A DNA stretch of 64,000 nucleotides from Methanosarcina siciliae T4/M (GTDB taxonomy: Archaea; Halobacteriota; Methanosarcinia; Methanosarcinales; Methanosarcinaceae), in assembly GCF_000970085.1 (NCBI RefSeq), contig NZ_CP009506.1, positions 3,844,001 through 3,908,000 on the forward strand, in the 5' to 3' direction. The notes beneath the pieces were generated by a model. The model was not told the origin of the DNA. It made no database searches and worked only from the letters and a program-made list of their open reading frames with translations. Made by a program: the position numbers and the translations under genes. Below are positions 14,654-23,373 of the stretch, piece by piece; position 1 is the stretch's first letter, and the number at the start of each line of letters is the position of its first letter.

Positions 14654-16672
14654 TTACTTTTTCATGCCTTTTAATGCAAGTCCCATTACTACTACAAGAG
14701 CACCGGCCACAATTCCGATGTTTATAAGATTTTTTCCAACCCCGTTGTTTTCCTCGTCCCCTCTGTCCTCTTCCTCTGAAGCGTTCACGGACCCAACCGT
14801 CCTATTCTCAGCCTGCAGCTCAAGGACTTGTTCTCCCGGGGCTTTCAGAGCAGGAGCTCCGGTGATGACAAACGAACCATACCCGGGAGTTTCTGCCGAG
14901 AAGTACAGGAACTTATCATCTCCTCCCGTTTTGGTTATGTTAAGTTCTGTCCAGGTACCGTCATCATCGTCGTGCTCGTCCTCATCCATGTACCTGCTCA
15001 GAGCGATTGAGTCCTGCTCTATACTTTCACTCTGCAGCCAGGACTTTTCCAGCTTGAAGGTCAGACCAGGATTCTCTATATTCTTTGAGGTCGCATATCC
15101 GGAATTTCCAACCCAGACATTGAAGGATTTGTAGACCTCACCTGCAGGCAGTCCAGGGACCAGGACGGACTTGTTCTTCAGCTGCTCGACAATAGTTGTC
15201 GTTTTTCCCGCGTTCCTGATCGCGTCGAAATCTACAGAGACCACGCAGGTTGCATTGTTTTTGAACTCGAACTTAACAGCCTTGCCGTTTATGATGAAGA
15301 CCTGGGAGAGCTCCTTAACTTCAACATTCTTTGCAAGCTCAGGGGATCCTCCACCACCTCCACCTCCGGACGAACTACCGGAACTCTTGCGGCTGCTACC
15401 GGAGCTGTCCACTGTTGTATCACCGGTAGAGTTAGTCTCATTCCCAGGAAGGACAACGTCCGTTGAGTTGTCTCCAGGAGAAACATCTACTGTACTATTA
15501 TCCCCGGGAGCCACGGTTATATCTTTACTTATCGCTGCAGTACCGACGCTATTACTTACTGTCAGTTTAACGGTATAGTTTCCCGGAACTTCGTAGACGT
15601 AAATCGGACTCTGGACGGTAGAGTCAGGCTGTCCGTTGTTGTCAAAGTCCCAGCTCCATGAAGCAGCATTTTGAGAAACATCTGTAAACTTGACAGAAAG
15701 AGGAGCATCCCCTGTTGTGACGTTTGTATTGAAGTTTGCAACAGGCTCCGGTTCTATTCTCGGAGTGACCAGGGGGAAATAATCAACATTTCCTTCGCTT
15801 ATCTGGTATTCCTCTTCTGCAATCCCGTCTCCGTCAGTATCCAGGTGAGTTTGAGAGAAACCATCTCCTGAAGGAGAGCTCCAGTAGTTACCTCCGATGT
15901 ATGGGCCGCCAATGATGTTCGTATCTTTTGACAAGCTGGTTTTATTCCAGCTTTGTACTTTGGGGATCATGTCAAAGTATGGTCCTGGACTAATTTTGAT
16001 ATTCTCTGTATTGTTGAAAACATTATTATAAATTTCACCAACGCTGGTATAATCTTCCAAGACCAGACCAACATTACACCCCTGTATAGTGTTTCCGGAA
16101 ATTTCTTTTACTGAGTTTTGATAGTGTATTGAATCAATTTCTATCCCAGTATTTGCATCGGATATTTTGTTGTCTCGAATATTTAAACCGCTATCACCGT
16201 CATAATAAACTGCCGTTTCCCCTCCATAGAACTCGTTATTTACAATAGTGTCCTCCGAGCTCATTTCCTGCACGCTTATAGTAATTCCGCAGTCGTGGAA
16301 GACATTGTGATGAATATAATTTCCGTTGCTGAATTTCCCATCAATTTTTATGCCAGTTCCCGTGATGTCGAATCCCCAGATAGCGATTTTTGGAGTCTCA
16401 CCGGGAATGTCTTCTTTGAATCCATCGACCTCTGGCATCCCTTCTCCTTTAAATTCGAGTTCTAGAACAATGATATTAACAGTTTCATGGTATACCCCAG
16501 GCTTCACGACAATAAGATCGCCTGAAGAAGCTTCATTCACCGCACTCTGGATAGTTGTGTAATTTCCAGGCCCGTCATCATCAACCGTAAAGGTTGTAGC
16601 TGCTGAACATCCAGCAAGAACCTGAACGGATAGAGCTACAGCGAATAGAATAGATAATAATTTTTTTGTCAG
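14654..16672 (-). CDS. Secreted beta-helix / PKD surface protein with C-terminal membrane anchor
   Basis: The protein has about 672 residues. The first 30 form a signal peptide (KKLLSILFAVALSVQVLAGC). Then follow a right-handed parallel beta-helix of the NosD type (about 40-270, repeated N/D-rich turns such as GNTIQGCNVGLVLEDY), a PKD domain (about 320-395, FTDVSQNAASWSWDFDNNGQ), a Ser/Gly-rich linker, a PGF-pre-PGF-like domain (about 450-610), and a C-terminal hydrophobic helix with basic tail (IGIVAGALVVVMGLALKGMK). It is probably displayed on the cell surface. The first ATG/GTG/TTG in frame is the GTG at 16540, but the coding frame clearly continues upstream through the signal peptide. The best start there is a CTG at 16672 with AGGGGTG upstream, or the ATT before it, so either a rare start codon is used or the original ATG is mutated. 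Confidence 0.85.
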   Translation of the reverse strand: MTKKLLSILFAVALSVQVLAGCSAATTFTVDDDGPGNYTTIQSAVNEASSGDLIVVKPGVYHETVNIIVLELEFKGEGMPEVDGFKEDIPGETPKIAIWGFDITGTGIKIDGKFSNGNYIHHNVFHDCGITISVQEMSSEDTIVNNEFYGGETAVYYDGDSGLNIRDNKISDANTGIEIDSIHYQNSVKEISGNTIQGCNVGLVLEDYTSVGEIYNNVFNNTENIKISPGPYFDMIPKVQSWNKTSLSKDTNIIGGPYIGGNYWSSPSGDGFSQTHLDTDGDGIAEEEYQISEGNVDYFPLVTPRIEPEPVANFNTNVTTGDAPLSVKFTDVSQNAASWSWDFDNNGQPDSTVQSPIYVYEVPGNYTVKLTVSNSVGTAAISKDITVAPGDNSTVDVSPGDNSTDVVLPGNETNSTGDTTVDSSGSSRKSSGSSSGGGGGGGSPELAKNVEVKELSQVFIINGKAVKFEFKNNATCVVSVDFDAIRNAGKTTTIVEQLKNKSVLVPGLPAGEVYKSFNVWVGNSGYATSKNIENPGLTFKLEKSWLQSESIEQDSIALSRYMDEDEHDDDDGTWTELNITKTGGDDKFLYFSAETPGYGSFVITGAPALKAPGEQVLELQAENRTVGSVNASEEEDRGDEENNGVGKNLINIGIVAGALVVVMGLALKGMKK

Positions 16673-17040
16673 AATAACACCCCTACATTATTGGTTTTGT
16701 TATTAAACACATCATATAAGTCGGTTTTTATTTTTTATTGAGGTGTTCGACTTTCCATTAAATACTCCTTTCTCAAACCCCCTCTGTGGAGCACCCACGT
16801 TCTCAGACTGAAGAGGAAGACCCTCAAATTTGTCTCGCATGATTTCCGATCTACATAAACGAGAAGTTTTCAAAGCTATTCCTGCTCAGGTGATCACCGG
16901 AGAAACGACAGTCCCGCATCAAAGATCTGGTCAAACCAGAAACTGACCTCTTATCCTTCTATCACTCTCAACATTTTCCAGGAAGGAATCCCACATTATT
17001 CCGACGTCGTTGATGGAGTTTTGTACTACCAGGCAACCTG
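16673..17040. other. Gap with possible decayed coding sequence
   Basis: Nothing intact is seen. Bases 16855-17035 give short coding-like pieces in different frames (REVFKAIPAQVITGETTVPH; FQEGIPHYSDVVDGVLYYQA) that run toward the relic at 17041. They may be the earlier part of the same dead gene. Confidence 0.35.
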
Positions 17041-17265
17041 AACGATTACGTTCTTGCAGAAACCTCCTTGGGGATCCCCGGAGTAGTCCTGGCAGAAACC
17101 CTGGCCGGAGTGATCGTGGCCGGGATTGAAACCTTGGTGACTCCACTGACAGGAGACGTCCGGGTCTTCGACCAGGAGAGTGACATCTCTTCAATCAGGA
17201 GCCTCGGGACCTCTGTTGAGGATGTTACCGATCTTGTCCTTTCGATCAAAATATATCATTCATGA
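17041..17265 (+). pseudogene. Unidentified coding-like relic
   Basis: The frame LNDYVLAETSLGIPGVVLAE, TLAGVIVAGIETLVTPLTGD, VRVFDQESDISSIRSLGTS, VEDVTDLVLSIKIYHS ends at 17265 and has the codon use and regularity of a real protein end. No start codon fits upstream, because the preceding sequence changes frame. The family is not recognised. A 29-codon open frame follows at once with a good ribosome site. Confidence 0.4.
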
Positions 17266-17274
17266 GGTGAAACC

Positions 17275-17364
17275 ATGTATGAAATAAAAACAAACGACGG
17301 TGTAGCAGCACTTAGAGAGCAGGTTTCAGAGCTGGCAGCTGAACTGCAAAAAAGGGAGGTTTAG
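17275..17364 (+). CDS. Very short open frame after the relic (29 codons)
   Basis: An ATG at 17275 preceded by GAGGTGAAACC starts MYEIKTNDGVAALREQVSEL, AAELQKREV, then a stop. The ribosome site overlaps the stop of the upstream relic, the arrangement seen between coupled operon genes, and the peptide looks like an amphipathic helix. It may be the beginning of a second gene of a lost operon, truncated by a stop, rather than a functional peptide. Confidence 0.35.
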   Translation: MYEIKTNDGVAALREQVSELAAELQKREV

Positions 17365-17588
17365 CGGGAATAAAGAATCCATGAAGGAACTGATGAAAAA
17401 ACCCTTGTTTTTTAAGCGAGTCCAAGCCGGACTAAAAGATAAGAGAAATCAGTCCTTCTCAATATCCTGAATTTTCAGGGAAATATAATGAAAGGAGTTA
17501 CAATGAAAAGAGTTACGAGAATTATTATACTTTGAGACCTCCTGTAATCTCTTTTATTTCTTTCCGGGAGCATGAAATTAAAAATAAT

Positions 17589-17876
17589 TTAAACGGTATT
17601 TTCACTGTCGTTGCTGACAATGAACACCCCATTGTCAAGAATTCCGCCCGGAACGTTTATTATTCCGTCCTCTATCCATATCCTGCCGTTATCGGAAATT
17701 AAACAGCCTTCTTCTTTCTGGAATATAGAAGAATGTTTATAATAGTCTAATTTCAGAGTATCCGGGGTTTCTTCGTAAAGGCCGCATTCCTTGAATTTTT
17801 TGTTTATATAAACGTCGAAAGTACCGTCATCATGGAGGATGAAATGGGTTGTTTTGTTGCTGTATTTTCTGGGCAT
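17589..17876 (-). CDS. Small hypothetical protein
   Basis: The 95-residue protein is not recognised. It is polar, with no signal peptide or membrane segment, and predicted mostly as beta strands (THFILHDDGTFDVYINKKF; GRIWIEDGIINVPGG). It stands alone on the reverse strand. The ATG at 17876 lacks a strong ribosome site (the preceding bases are TGTGATCCAGC), which leaves some doubt. Directly upstream, and so in its promoter region, lies a multi-copy tandem repeat. Confidence 0.5.
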   Translation of the reverse strand: MPRKYSNKTTHFILHDDGTFDVYINKKFKECGLYEETPDTLKLDYYKHSSIFQKEEGCLISDNGRIWIEDGIINVPGGILDNGVFIVSNDSENTV

Positions 17877-17902
17877 GCTGGATCACACATTTTATTATAT
17901 AA

Positions 17903-18011
17903 AATAGTTACATGATTTAAATAGTTACATGATTTTTAAATAGTTACATGATTTTTAAATAGTTACATGATTTTTAAATAGTTACATGATTTTTAAATAG
18001 TTACATGATTT
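17903..18011. repeat. Tandem repeat, about 18-19 bp x 6
   Basis: The unit AATAGTTACATGATTTTTA is repeated about six times without gaps; the first copy lacks one or two T residues. It lies directly upstream of the small hypothetical gene (17876, reverse strand) and abuts a second, unrelated tandem repeat. Slippage-prone composition fits recent expansion. Confidence 0.9.
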
Positions 18012-18026
18012 ATATTTCCGGTTTCA

Positions 18027-18140
18027 TGCATAGGGTTTCGTTCTACTTATGCATAGGGTTCCGTTCTACTTAATGCATAGGGTTCCGTTCTACTTAATGC
18101 ATAGGGTTTCGTTCTACTTAATGCACAGGATTTAGTTTTG
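18027..18140. repeat. Tandem repeat, about 23-24 bp x 4-5
   Basis: The unit TGCATAGGGTTTCGTTCTAC followed by TTAA occurs four times (two with TTCC instead of TTTC), then a fifth degenerate copy beginning TGCACAGGATTTAG. It lies between the tandem repeat above and the metallophosphoesterase stop. Confidence 0.9.
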
Positions 18141-18228
18141 ATGTCGTTCAATTTCGGGTGAAATAGTACTTTCTATTTTTATAATCCTTATCGCATTTAA
18201 AATAGCTACAGGCCAAAAATTGTCAGTT

Positions 18229-19080
18229 TTAACCATTTTCCAGGATGACTATATTGATTTGAGGCCGGGCAAAAAAACGGATTGGTAAAAACGTATTTCC
18301 GACACCGTTGGAAATCAAAACAGTGGTTCTATCGGTTTTTACAATTCCGGACCTGTATTTTTGCCCGTAATAGGAAGGCACATACGGCGCCCAGAACCCG
18401 AAAAATGTAATTTGTCCTCCATGGGTATGTCCGGATAGCAGCAGGTCGACTTTACCTGTTCTTAATTCTTCGGCAAAATCGGGCGTATGTGAAACTAAAA
18501 TTACAAAATCATTTTCTTCAACATCCATTATCAGCGGACCGATATCAGGTTCACCGGAAAAGTGCCGGGAATCATGCCAGTCAATGCCTGCTATTTTGAT
18601 TTTATCTTCGCCGATTTCCAGCCACTCCGCCCTGTCGCTTAAAACAATGATACCGGCTTTTTCCATGCTCGTTACCGTGAGATTGTAATCTCCCCATTCA
18701 TCGTGATTTCCCGTAACTCCGAAGACTCCCATTTTTGCTTTGAGTCCGGAAAGCTCTTCAAAACAGGGTTCTATATAGGCCGTACTGCCGTAAATGTAAT
18801 CTCCGCCCAGGACGATAATATCGGGGTCCAGCTCGTTTACTTTTCTTACCAGGGCTGCGACTCTGTCTCTCTCGAAAAACTGCCCGTGATGGATATCGGA
18901 AATAAAAACAATTTTCTTGCCCGTGAAATTCCGGGGCACATCACTGTCGCTAATGATAGTTGTCTGTTCTTCTATCAGATACGGCTCAATAAAAGAATAA
19001 ATAGAACAGGTTGCCAGAAGGGCAAATACAATTACAGAGAATTTTAGAATTTCCGGAAGTTTTACTTTTTTTGTTTTCAT
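18229..19080 (-). CDS. Membrane-anchored metallophosphoesterase (YaeI/YkuE type)
   Basis: The 283-residue protein starts with one hydrophobic anchor (LKFSVIVFALLATCSIYSFI, about 12-31), followed by a complete calcineurin-like phosphoesterase domain: IVFISDIHHG (about 56-65), IIVLGGDYIYG, VFGVTGNHDEWGD, VILVSHTPDF and LLLSGHTHGGQITFFG. These supply the two-metal site. Family members of this size, anchored to the outer face of the membrane, act on phospholipid or nucleotide phosphoesters; the substrate here is unknown. The gene is alone, with a long empty upstream region. The ATG at 19080 has no strong ribosome site. Confidence 0.9.
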   Translation of the reverse strand: MKTKKVKLPEILKFSVIVFALLATCSIYSFIEPYLIEEQTTIISDSDVPRNFTGKKIVFISDIHHGQFFERDRVAALVRKVNELDPDIIVLGGDYIYGSTAYIEPCFEELSGLKAKMGVFGVTGNHDEWGDYNLTVTSMEKAGIIVLSDRAEWLEIGEDKIKIAGIDWHDSRHFSGEPDIGPLIMDVEENDFVILVSHTPDFAEELRTGKVDLLLSGHTHGGQITFFGFWAPYVPSYYGQKYRSGIVKTDRTTVLISNGVGNTFLPIRFFARPQINIVILENG

Positions 19081-20126
19081 AATTTTGACGGGGCAGGTTT
19101 ATTTTTTGAAAGTAAGGAGTTTGTAATGAAAGCAAAGTAGATAAGTTATTGCATCGGACCTACATTTATTATTCGTTTTTCTCACTTACCCGCTGATTAT
19201 CAGCCGAACAGGACACTGTTCAGATAAGAACCTCAGACAGAGGCCTCCGTGGAAAATAAAGCAGCATGTAGAAGAAGTATTCAATTTTAATATATAGTTT
19301 TTTCAATAAACATTATCACTATAGAAAAATAGATCCTTAACAAGAGTATATCGAATACATATTCCTTTTTAGTGGATCTTGCTCTCGAATAAATGAATAT
19401 TGGAAACTGCAGATTCCAGAAGATTGAAATGGCAAACAACTTCTGGAAAAACTGCAAATTTACGGAGGTTTAAAATGGCAAACTGTTGCCTTAAGGTTGT
19501 GAGCACGTCCCGGGACCAATTTTTACTTCTGTATCTATAAGAATTTCAGAACTACTTTCCCGATAAGAAACCCGATTGATTATTTCAAAATCGAGGTTCA
19601 AAGAAGTATTTTTGGTTTTTGGGATCAGCTCTTCATATTTCGGGAGGAAAATGCCGTTTTGCGAATAAATCAAGTAAATTTGATTTACATAATAATATAG
19701 ATGTGTCAACATACATAAATATTTCGGGGGCTAGGAGGTATTTTTCTAAAAAAAGAATAAATTAAAACAAGTAAAAATGAAATAAAGATGATAGAAACAA
19801 CTCTGGTGTGTCTGCAATAGCCGATGCGGCAGAATATGCGAAAAAGTCAAAACAGAAAACGAAAGAAACTAATCCGAAAAGAAAAAAGTGTGGATATTAC
19901 GATTGTCATCATCATTCCCGGATTGAAAACTTGTTTTAAGCCCTGTCTTTAATGGATCCTGCCTTCTGATCAGGAATGATGTATCATGACGACAGAACGC
20001 ATCTTGTTTCCACCAGTACGTCACTGCAAAAACAACAAATTATAAAAATAGACAAGCTATATCGCTTATTTACTAACCAATATGCATATAAGGAAAGCAT
20101 GCCAAATTTTGCATCTGAGTGATACT
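19081..20126. other. One-kilobase gap with a CRISPR-repeat relic
   Basis: No reliable gene is present. A fossil CRISPR repeat lies at about 19354-19390. A 73-codon reverse frame (19491-19712) lacks a ribosome site and any recognisable feature and is not called. Direct repeats of AAATGGCAAAC occur near 19426 and 19473. Confidence 0.4.
19354..19390. repeat. Solitary degenerate CRISPR repeat
   Basis: The 3' two-thirds, TTTTAGTGGATCTTGCTCTC plus GAAT, matches the repeat of the array at 26.7-31.9 kb with one mismatch. The 5' third is decayed. No second repeat is found at spacer distance. It is in the same orientation as the main array, 7.3 kb from its old end. Confidence 0.7.
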
Positions 20127-21902
20127 ATGCCAGATATATTAAGAGGTATTACGATCGATAACGTGAAAACCCGGGACATGGATGACGCAATATGGGTGGA
20201 AATTACGGAAAACGGCGGCTGGCACGTCGTTGTTATGATCTCAGATGTTTCAAAGGCAGTCCCCGGGCATTCAGAGCTTGATCAGCTTGCGATGTCCAGA
20301 GTCGAGACCAGGTATTATGCAACCGGTAACAGCCCGATGTTGCCCCGGCGGTTCGCAGATGAGAAACTTTCCCTATGGCCGGGAGAGGAGAAATCTGTCC
20401 TCGTTGTAGATATCATCCTCGACATGGATCTGTCGATCCTAGAAACAAGGCTTTTGAGGACTGTGATAACCAGTGAAGCCCGGCTCTCTTTCTCTGACAT
20501 CCCTCCCATTATCTCTGATCGGGGGCACCCGCAGCACGATATAGTCAAACTTGCAAGCCAGCTCGCAGACGACCTTTTGACGCAGCGCCGTAACCGTGGA
20601 GCGCTTGCATTCTACAATTTGAGGCGGGGGCTTGTGACGAATGAGGAAGGGTCACTACGGCAACTGAAACGCAGGGAAGATACCATCGGCTATGTTATCA
20701 TTCAGGAACTGATGATTCTCGCTAACATGGCCGTAGCAGAGTATGCGGTCAAAAATGACATTCCTATCCTTTTCCGCAACCATACGGCCCGGAGCGCCAC
20801 TCCTGAGCGAGGTGACTTGATGAAGCTGCTCGAAAGCGTGGCTGTTATTCCCGAGGAAAACATAGCTACCCTCAGAAGTACAACATATATGATGTTCAAC
20901 AGAGCTGAATATGGGCCTGTCATCCTGGGCCATTTCGGACTGAACCTCGGAGCGTATACCCACTTCACCTCGCCCATCCGAAGATATGCCGATCTCGTAA
21001 ACCACCAACAGATCCGAGCCTACATCCGGAACGAGCCCTTACCCCACTCTAAAGAAGAACTTCAAGCAATTGCATCGCACATCAACCTGAGGCGGCTTGA
21101 AAACGATAGGGATAAAAGCGCGTACATGAAGAAAAAGGCGTATAAAAAAGCTGAGTCGATCGTTCTGGAGAATCGGATAAGCGATGCAAGCGATAAAGAC
21201 TTCGAGCGCATCACCAAATTCCTGATCCGCCAGGGGGAGGACTGCCCGGAGGCCTACAGTGATGCTTTTCGGAAACGCTCTGGCGAACTGCCGGTCATCT
21301 GTGCAGGGCTGGTACTCCTGCAAGCCCCTGATGGCAAAAGATGGACTGAACTTAAAAAAGCATTGCTGGAGGAAATGGCAACTGCATCTCACAAAGCTGT
21401 CTCGATCTTCGACATCGCACAACATATACAGGGCTGGCAGATGCCCGTATACGACGTGACAGAAACTGCCCGGAGCAAGCTGCCGGTATTCACTGCCCGG
21501 AGCACCATTTTAATCGAGAACAAAGAGTACCGGTCCGCCGCATACGAGGACACGACAAAAAAAGGTGCCATTCAGCGGGCATCCGTAGACCTGCTCGCAA
21601 ATATTTTAGGCTTACCTGCTCCGGACTTGAAAATTACGATAGCAAGCTTGCCGGCAAGCAAAGAAGAGGTAACAATTAACACGTCAAAAGACCCGATTTT
21701 TGCCCTGCAGGAGTACTGCCAGGCAAAGAAATTTCCCTTGCCAGCTTATTCATATGAGACAAAAGGCCCGACCAATAAGCCGACCTTCACCTGTACCTGT
21801 ACCTTTGGCTCCCTGACCAGCACCGAACAGGCAGGAAAAAAGCAAAGGGCCAAGCGGCTAGCAGCTAAATCGATGATATACATGTTAGTATCCGAGAATT
21901 GA
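20127..21902 (+). CDS. RNase R/II-type exoribonuclease (RNB domain) with C-terminal dsRNA-binding domain
   Basis: The protein has about 591 residues. An RNB catalytic domain fills about 1-330. The active-site aspartates are in TRDMDDAIWVE near the N-terminus, and the domain includes FADEKLSLWPGEEKSVL, IPILFRNHTARS and the hallmark YTHFTSPIRRYADLVNHQQI. RNB enzymes degrade RNA 3' to 5' with a metal ion. Unlike bacterial RNase R there are no N-terminal cold-shock domains and no C-terminal S1 domain. The end (about 460-590) instead looks like one or two double-stranded-RNA-binding folds (PIFALQEYCQAKKFPLPAYS; GKKQRAKRLAAKSMIYML). The ATG at 20127 after GAGTGAT is preferred to the earlier one at 20082. 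It is isolated; RNB enzymes are patchy in archaea. Confidence 0.88.
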   Translation: MPDILRGITIDNVKTRDMDDAIWVEITENGGWHVVVMISDVSKAVPGHSELDQLAMSRVETRYYATGNSPMLPRRFADEKLSLWPGEEKSVLVVDIILDMDLSILETRLLRTVITSEARLSFSDIPPIISDRGHPQHDIVKLASQLADDLLTQRRNRGALAFYNLRRGLVTNEEGSLRQLKRREDTIGYVIIQELMILANMAVAEYAVKNDIPILFRNHTARSATPERGDLMKLLESVAVIPEENIATLRSTTYMMFNRAEYGPVILGHFGLNLGAYTHFTSPIRRYADLVNHQQIRAYIRNEPLPHSKEELQAIASHINLRRLENDRDKSAYMKKKAYKKAESIVLENRISDASDKDFERITKFLIRQGEDCPEAYSDAFRKRSGELPVICAGLVLLQAPDGKRWTELKKALLEEMATASHKAVSIFDIAQHIQGWQMPVYDVTETARSKLPVFTARSTILIENKEYRSAAYEDTTKKGAIQRASVDLLANILGLPAPDLKITIASLPASKEEVTINTSKDPIFALQEYCQAKKFPLPAYSYETKGPTNKPTFTCTCTFGSLTSTEQAGKKQRAKRLAAKSMIYMLVSEN

Positions 21903-21938
21903 TGGTATGTCCCCTATGGATTTGCCAACGCAATAAAT

Positions 21939-22871
21939 TCACTGGACAACAGCGTAGACAAACGACTTCAGGCTATCAACTATTCTGTCTTTATTTACAC
22001 CCTGAAAATAGATTTTTTTCCAATCTTCACCTGTTATATTGCATACCTGTATAAATCCTCGCTGTGTAAGGAATGTCTCAACTGTTCCTTCCTTAATACC
22101 AAACTTAAGAGGCTCTCCAAGCTGTGACACTTGATTCCGGAGATTCCTTCCCACCCCAAGCCCGGAGCTTCCATCAACTGCAGATTGAGGAAAATAATCG
22201 AAGAGAACACTGCTATTCTTACCCGAGTTATTTACAATAAAGGACAGGACCCTGTCTACTACTTCTGGCTGAAGGTACATTGAGACCCCTTCCATCAGAA
22301 AGAGAGTCTTAGCGTGCGGGTTATATCCCATATCTATCAACCTTTGCCCAAAGTCGTCGGTTTCTAAATCGCAGGGGACATACAAAACATGACCCGGCAA
22401 CCTGCCAAAGATCATTTTTATTTTTTCTATTTTTACATTTTGTGTAGCAGGGTGGTCTACCTCAAAGGTTTTAATCCTCTCCAACCCCTCAATCCGATAG
22501 GCACGTGAATCATATCCTGCCCCAAGGATGACCAGTTGCTCAATACTCTCACAGATTGACTTTTTCACAAAATCGTCAAAAAATCTGACTCTGGCAGCGA
22601 TTGAATTATTTCTGCCCGGAAAAAATCGGTCATTCTGCTCCTTCAATATTCTTGCCTCGTCCGGGTGTTGAACTGTCCACTCCAAAATCTCCGGGCCGAT
22701 GAAATAAGCTGCATATGGGTCATAACAGATTCGTTCGTCTTCGGGTTTCTGCGATTCAAGAAATCTGGCAAGTAAAACCCCCATAGCTGTTTTGCTGCCT
22801 GACCCTGTTATTTCCTTAAACATTTTGTTCATATTATTGAGTTCTTTTTCCGAATTCTCAGCTTTTTCCAT
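21939..22871 (-). CDS. LCMT-type SAM-dependent methyltransferase
   Basis: The 310-residue protein belongs to the leucine-carboxyl-methyltransferase-like family found in many bacteria (Ppm1/TcmP-related). Motifs are ITGSGSKTAMGVLLAR near the N-terminus, VRFFDDFV, motif I QLVILGAGYDSRAYRIEGLE (about 117-136), acidic FEVDHPATQNVK, the DLETDDF motif, and FLMEGVSMYLQPE. The methyl acceptor in this subfamily is usually a carboxyl or hydroxyl group of a small molecule and cannot be named here. The ATG at 22871 has an AAGGAGAG ribosome site. It faces the RNase gene tail to tail, 36 bases apart. Confidence 0.9.
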   Translation of the reverse strand: MEKAENSEKELNNMNKMFKEITGSGSKTAMGVLLARFLESQKPEDERICYDPYAAYFIGPEILEWTVQHPDEARILKEQNDRFFPGRNNSIAARVRFFDDFVKKSICESIEQLVILGAGYDSRAYRIEGLERIKTFEVDHPATQNVKIEKIKMIFGRLPGHVLYVPCDLETDDFGQRLIDMGYNPHAKTLFLMEGVSMYLQPEVVDRVLSFIVNNSGKNSSVLFDYFPQSAVDGSSGLGVGRNLRNQVSQLGEPLKFGIKEGTVETFLTQRGFIQVCNITGEDWKKIYFQGVNKDRIVDSLKSFVYAVVQ

Positions 22872-23057
22872 AAATTACTCTCCTTTATCACCCGCTTTTT
22901 CACTATCAATATTAATCAAGTTTTCAAATTTAAAAAAGGTACGTGTCAGTCCTACTTTTCAGATATGTTCATAATCACCGCAGCAATGAGCAGCTTATCT
23001 GCACTGCTATTTCCGGTTTCAATCCTGTTTTTTTAGAATCAAATTGCCACCAGACTT

Positions 23058-23373
23058 TCACCTGAACATTCTAATGATTATAAAAATTACGAATGCCGCT
23101 AATCCGGCCAGGTATATCCGGAGAATATAAAGTCGCCCCACTGATTTACAGGGCATTTTCTCGACCAAGTACCGGGGCTAAGGAACTGGATCCGACCTTG
23201 CGATTGCCTTCGATATCCATAGCATCGGCTGCGATCTCCTCTCCGAAATCAATAAGCATCACCAGGGAAATCAAAAAAAGGATTTCCTTTATTACCAAAG
23301 GTAATTGTCGGACAGCCTGTAAAGGACGGGGTATTCGTGACCCTCTGCGCTCCCATTGTAATAAATTATTCAC
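23058..23373 (-). pseudogene. UbiA-family prenyltransferase, C-terminal relic
   Basis: The reverse frame reads LVIKEILFLISLVMLIDFGE, EIAADAMDIEGNRKVGSSSL, APVLGRENAL. After a frameshift it continues VGRLYILRIYLAGLAAFVIF, IIIRMFR and a stop at 23058-23060. The E-I-x-x-D-x-x-D-x-E-G-[DN]-R-K-x-G-S pattern is the second conserved aspartate-rich motif of UbiA prenyltransferases, followed by a membrane helix as expected. The N-terminal two-thirds is missing. The ancestor would have attached an isoprenoid chain to a ring or lipid in the membrane. Confidence 0.6.

Noticed and set aside
14664..15578. Forward frames opposite the surface protein
   Set aside because: Ser/Pro-rich antisense shadows of a well-supported gene.
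19491..19712. Reverse 73-codon frame in a long gap
   Set aside because: No ribosome site, no known motif and AT-rich sequence; could be a relic but cannot be supported.
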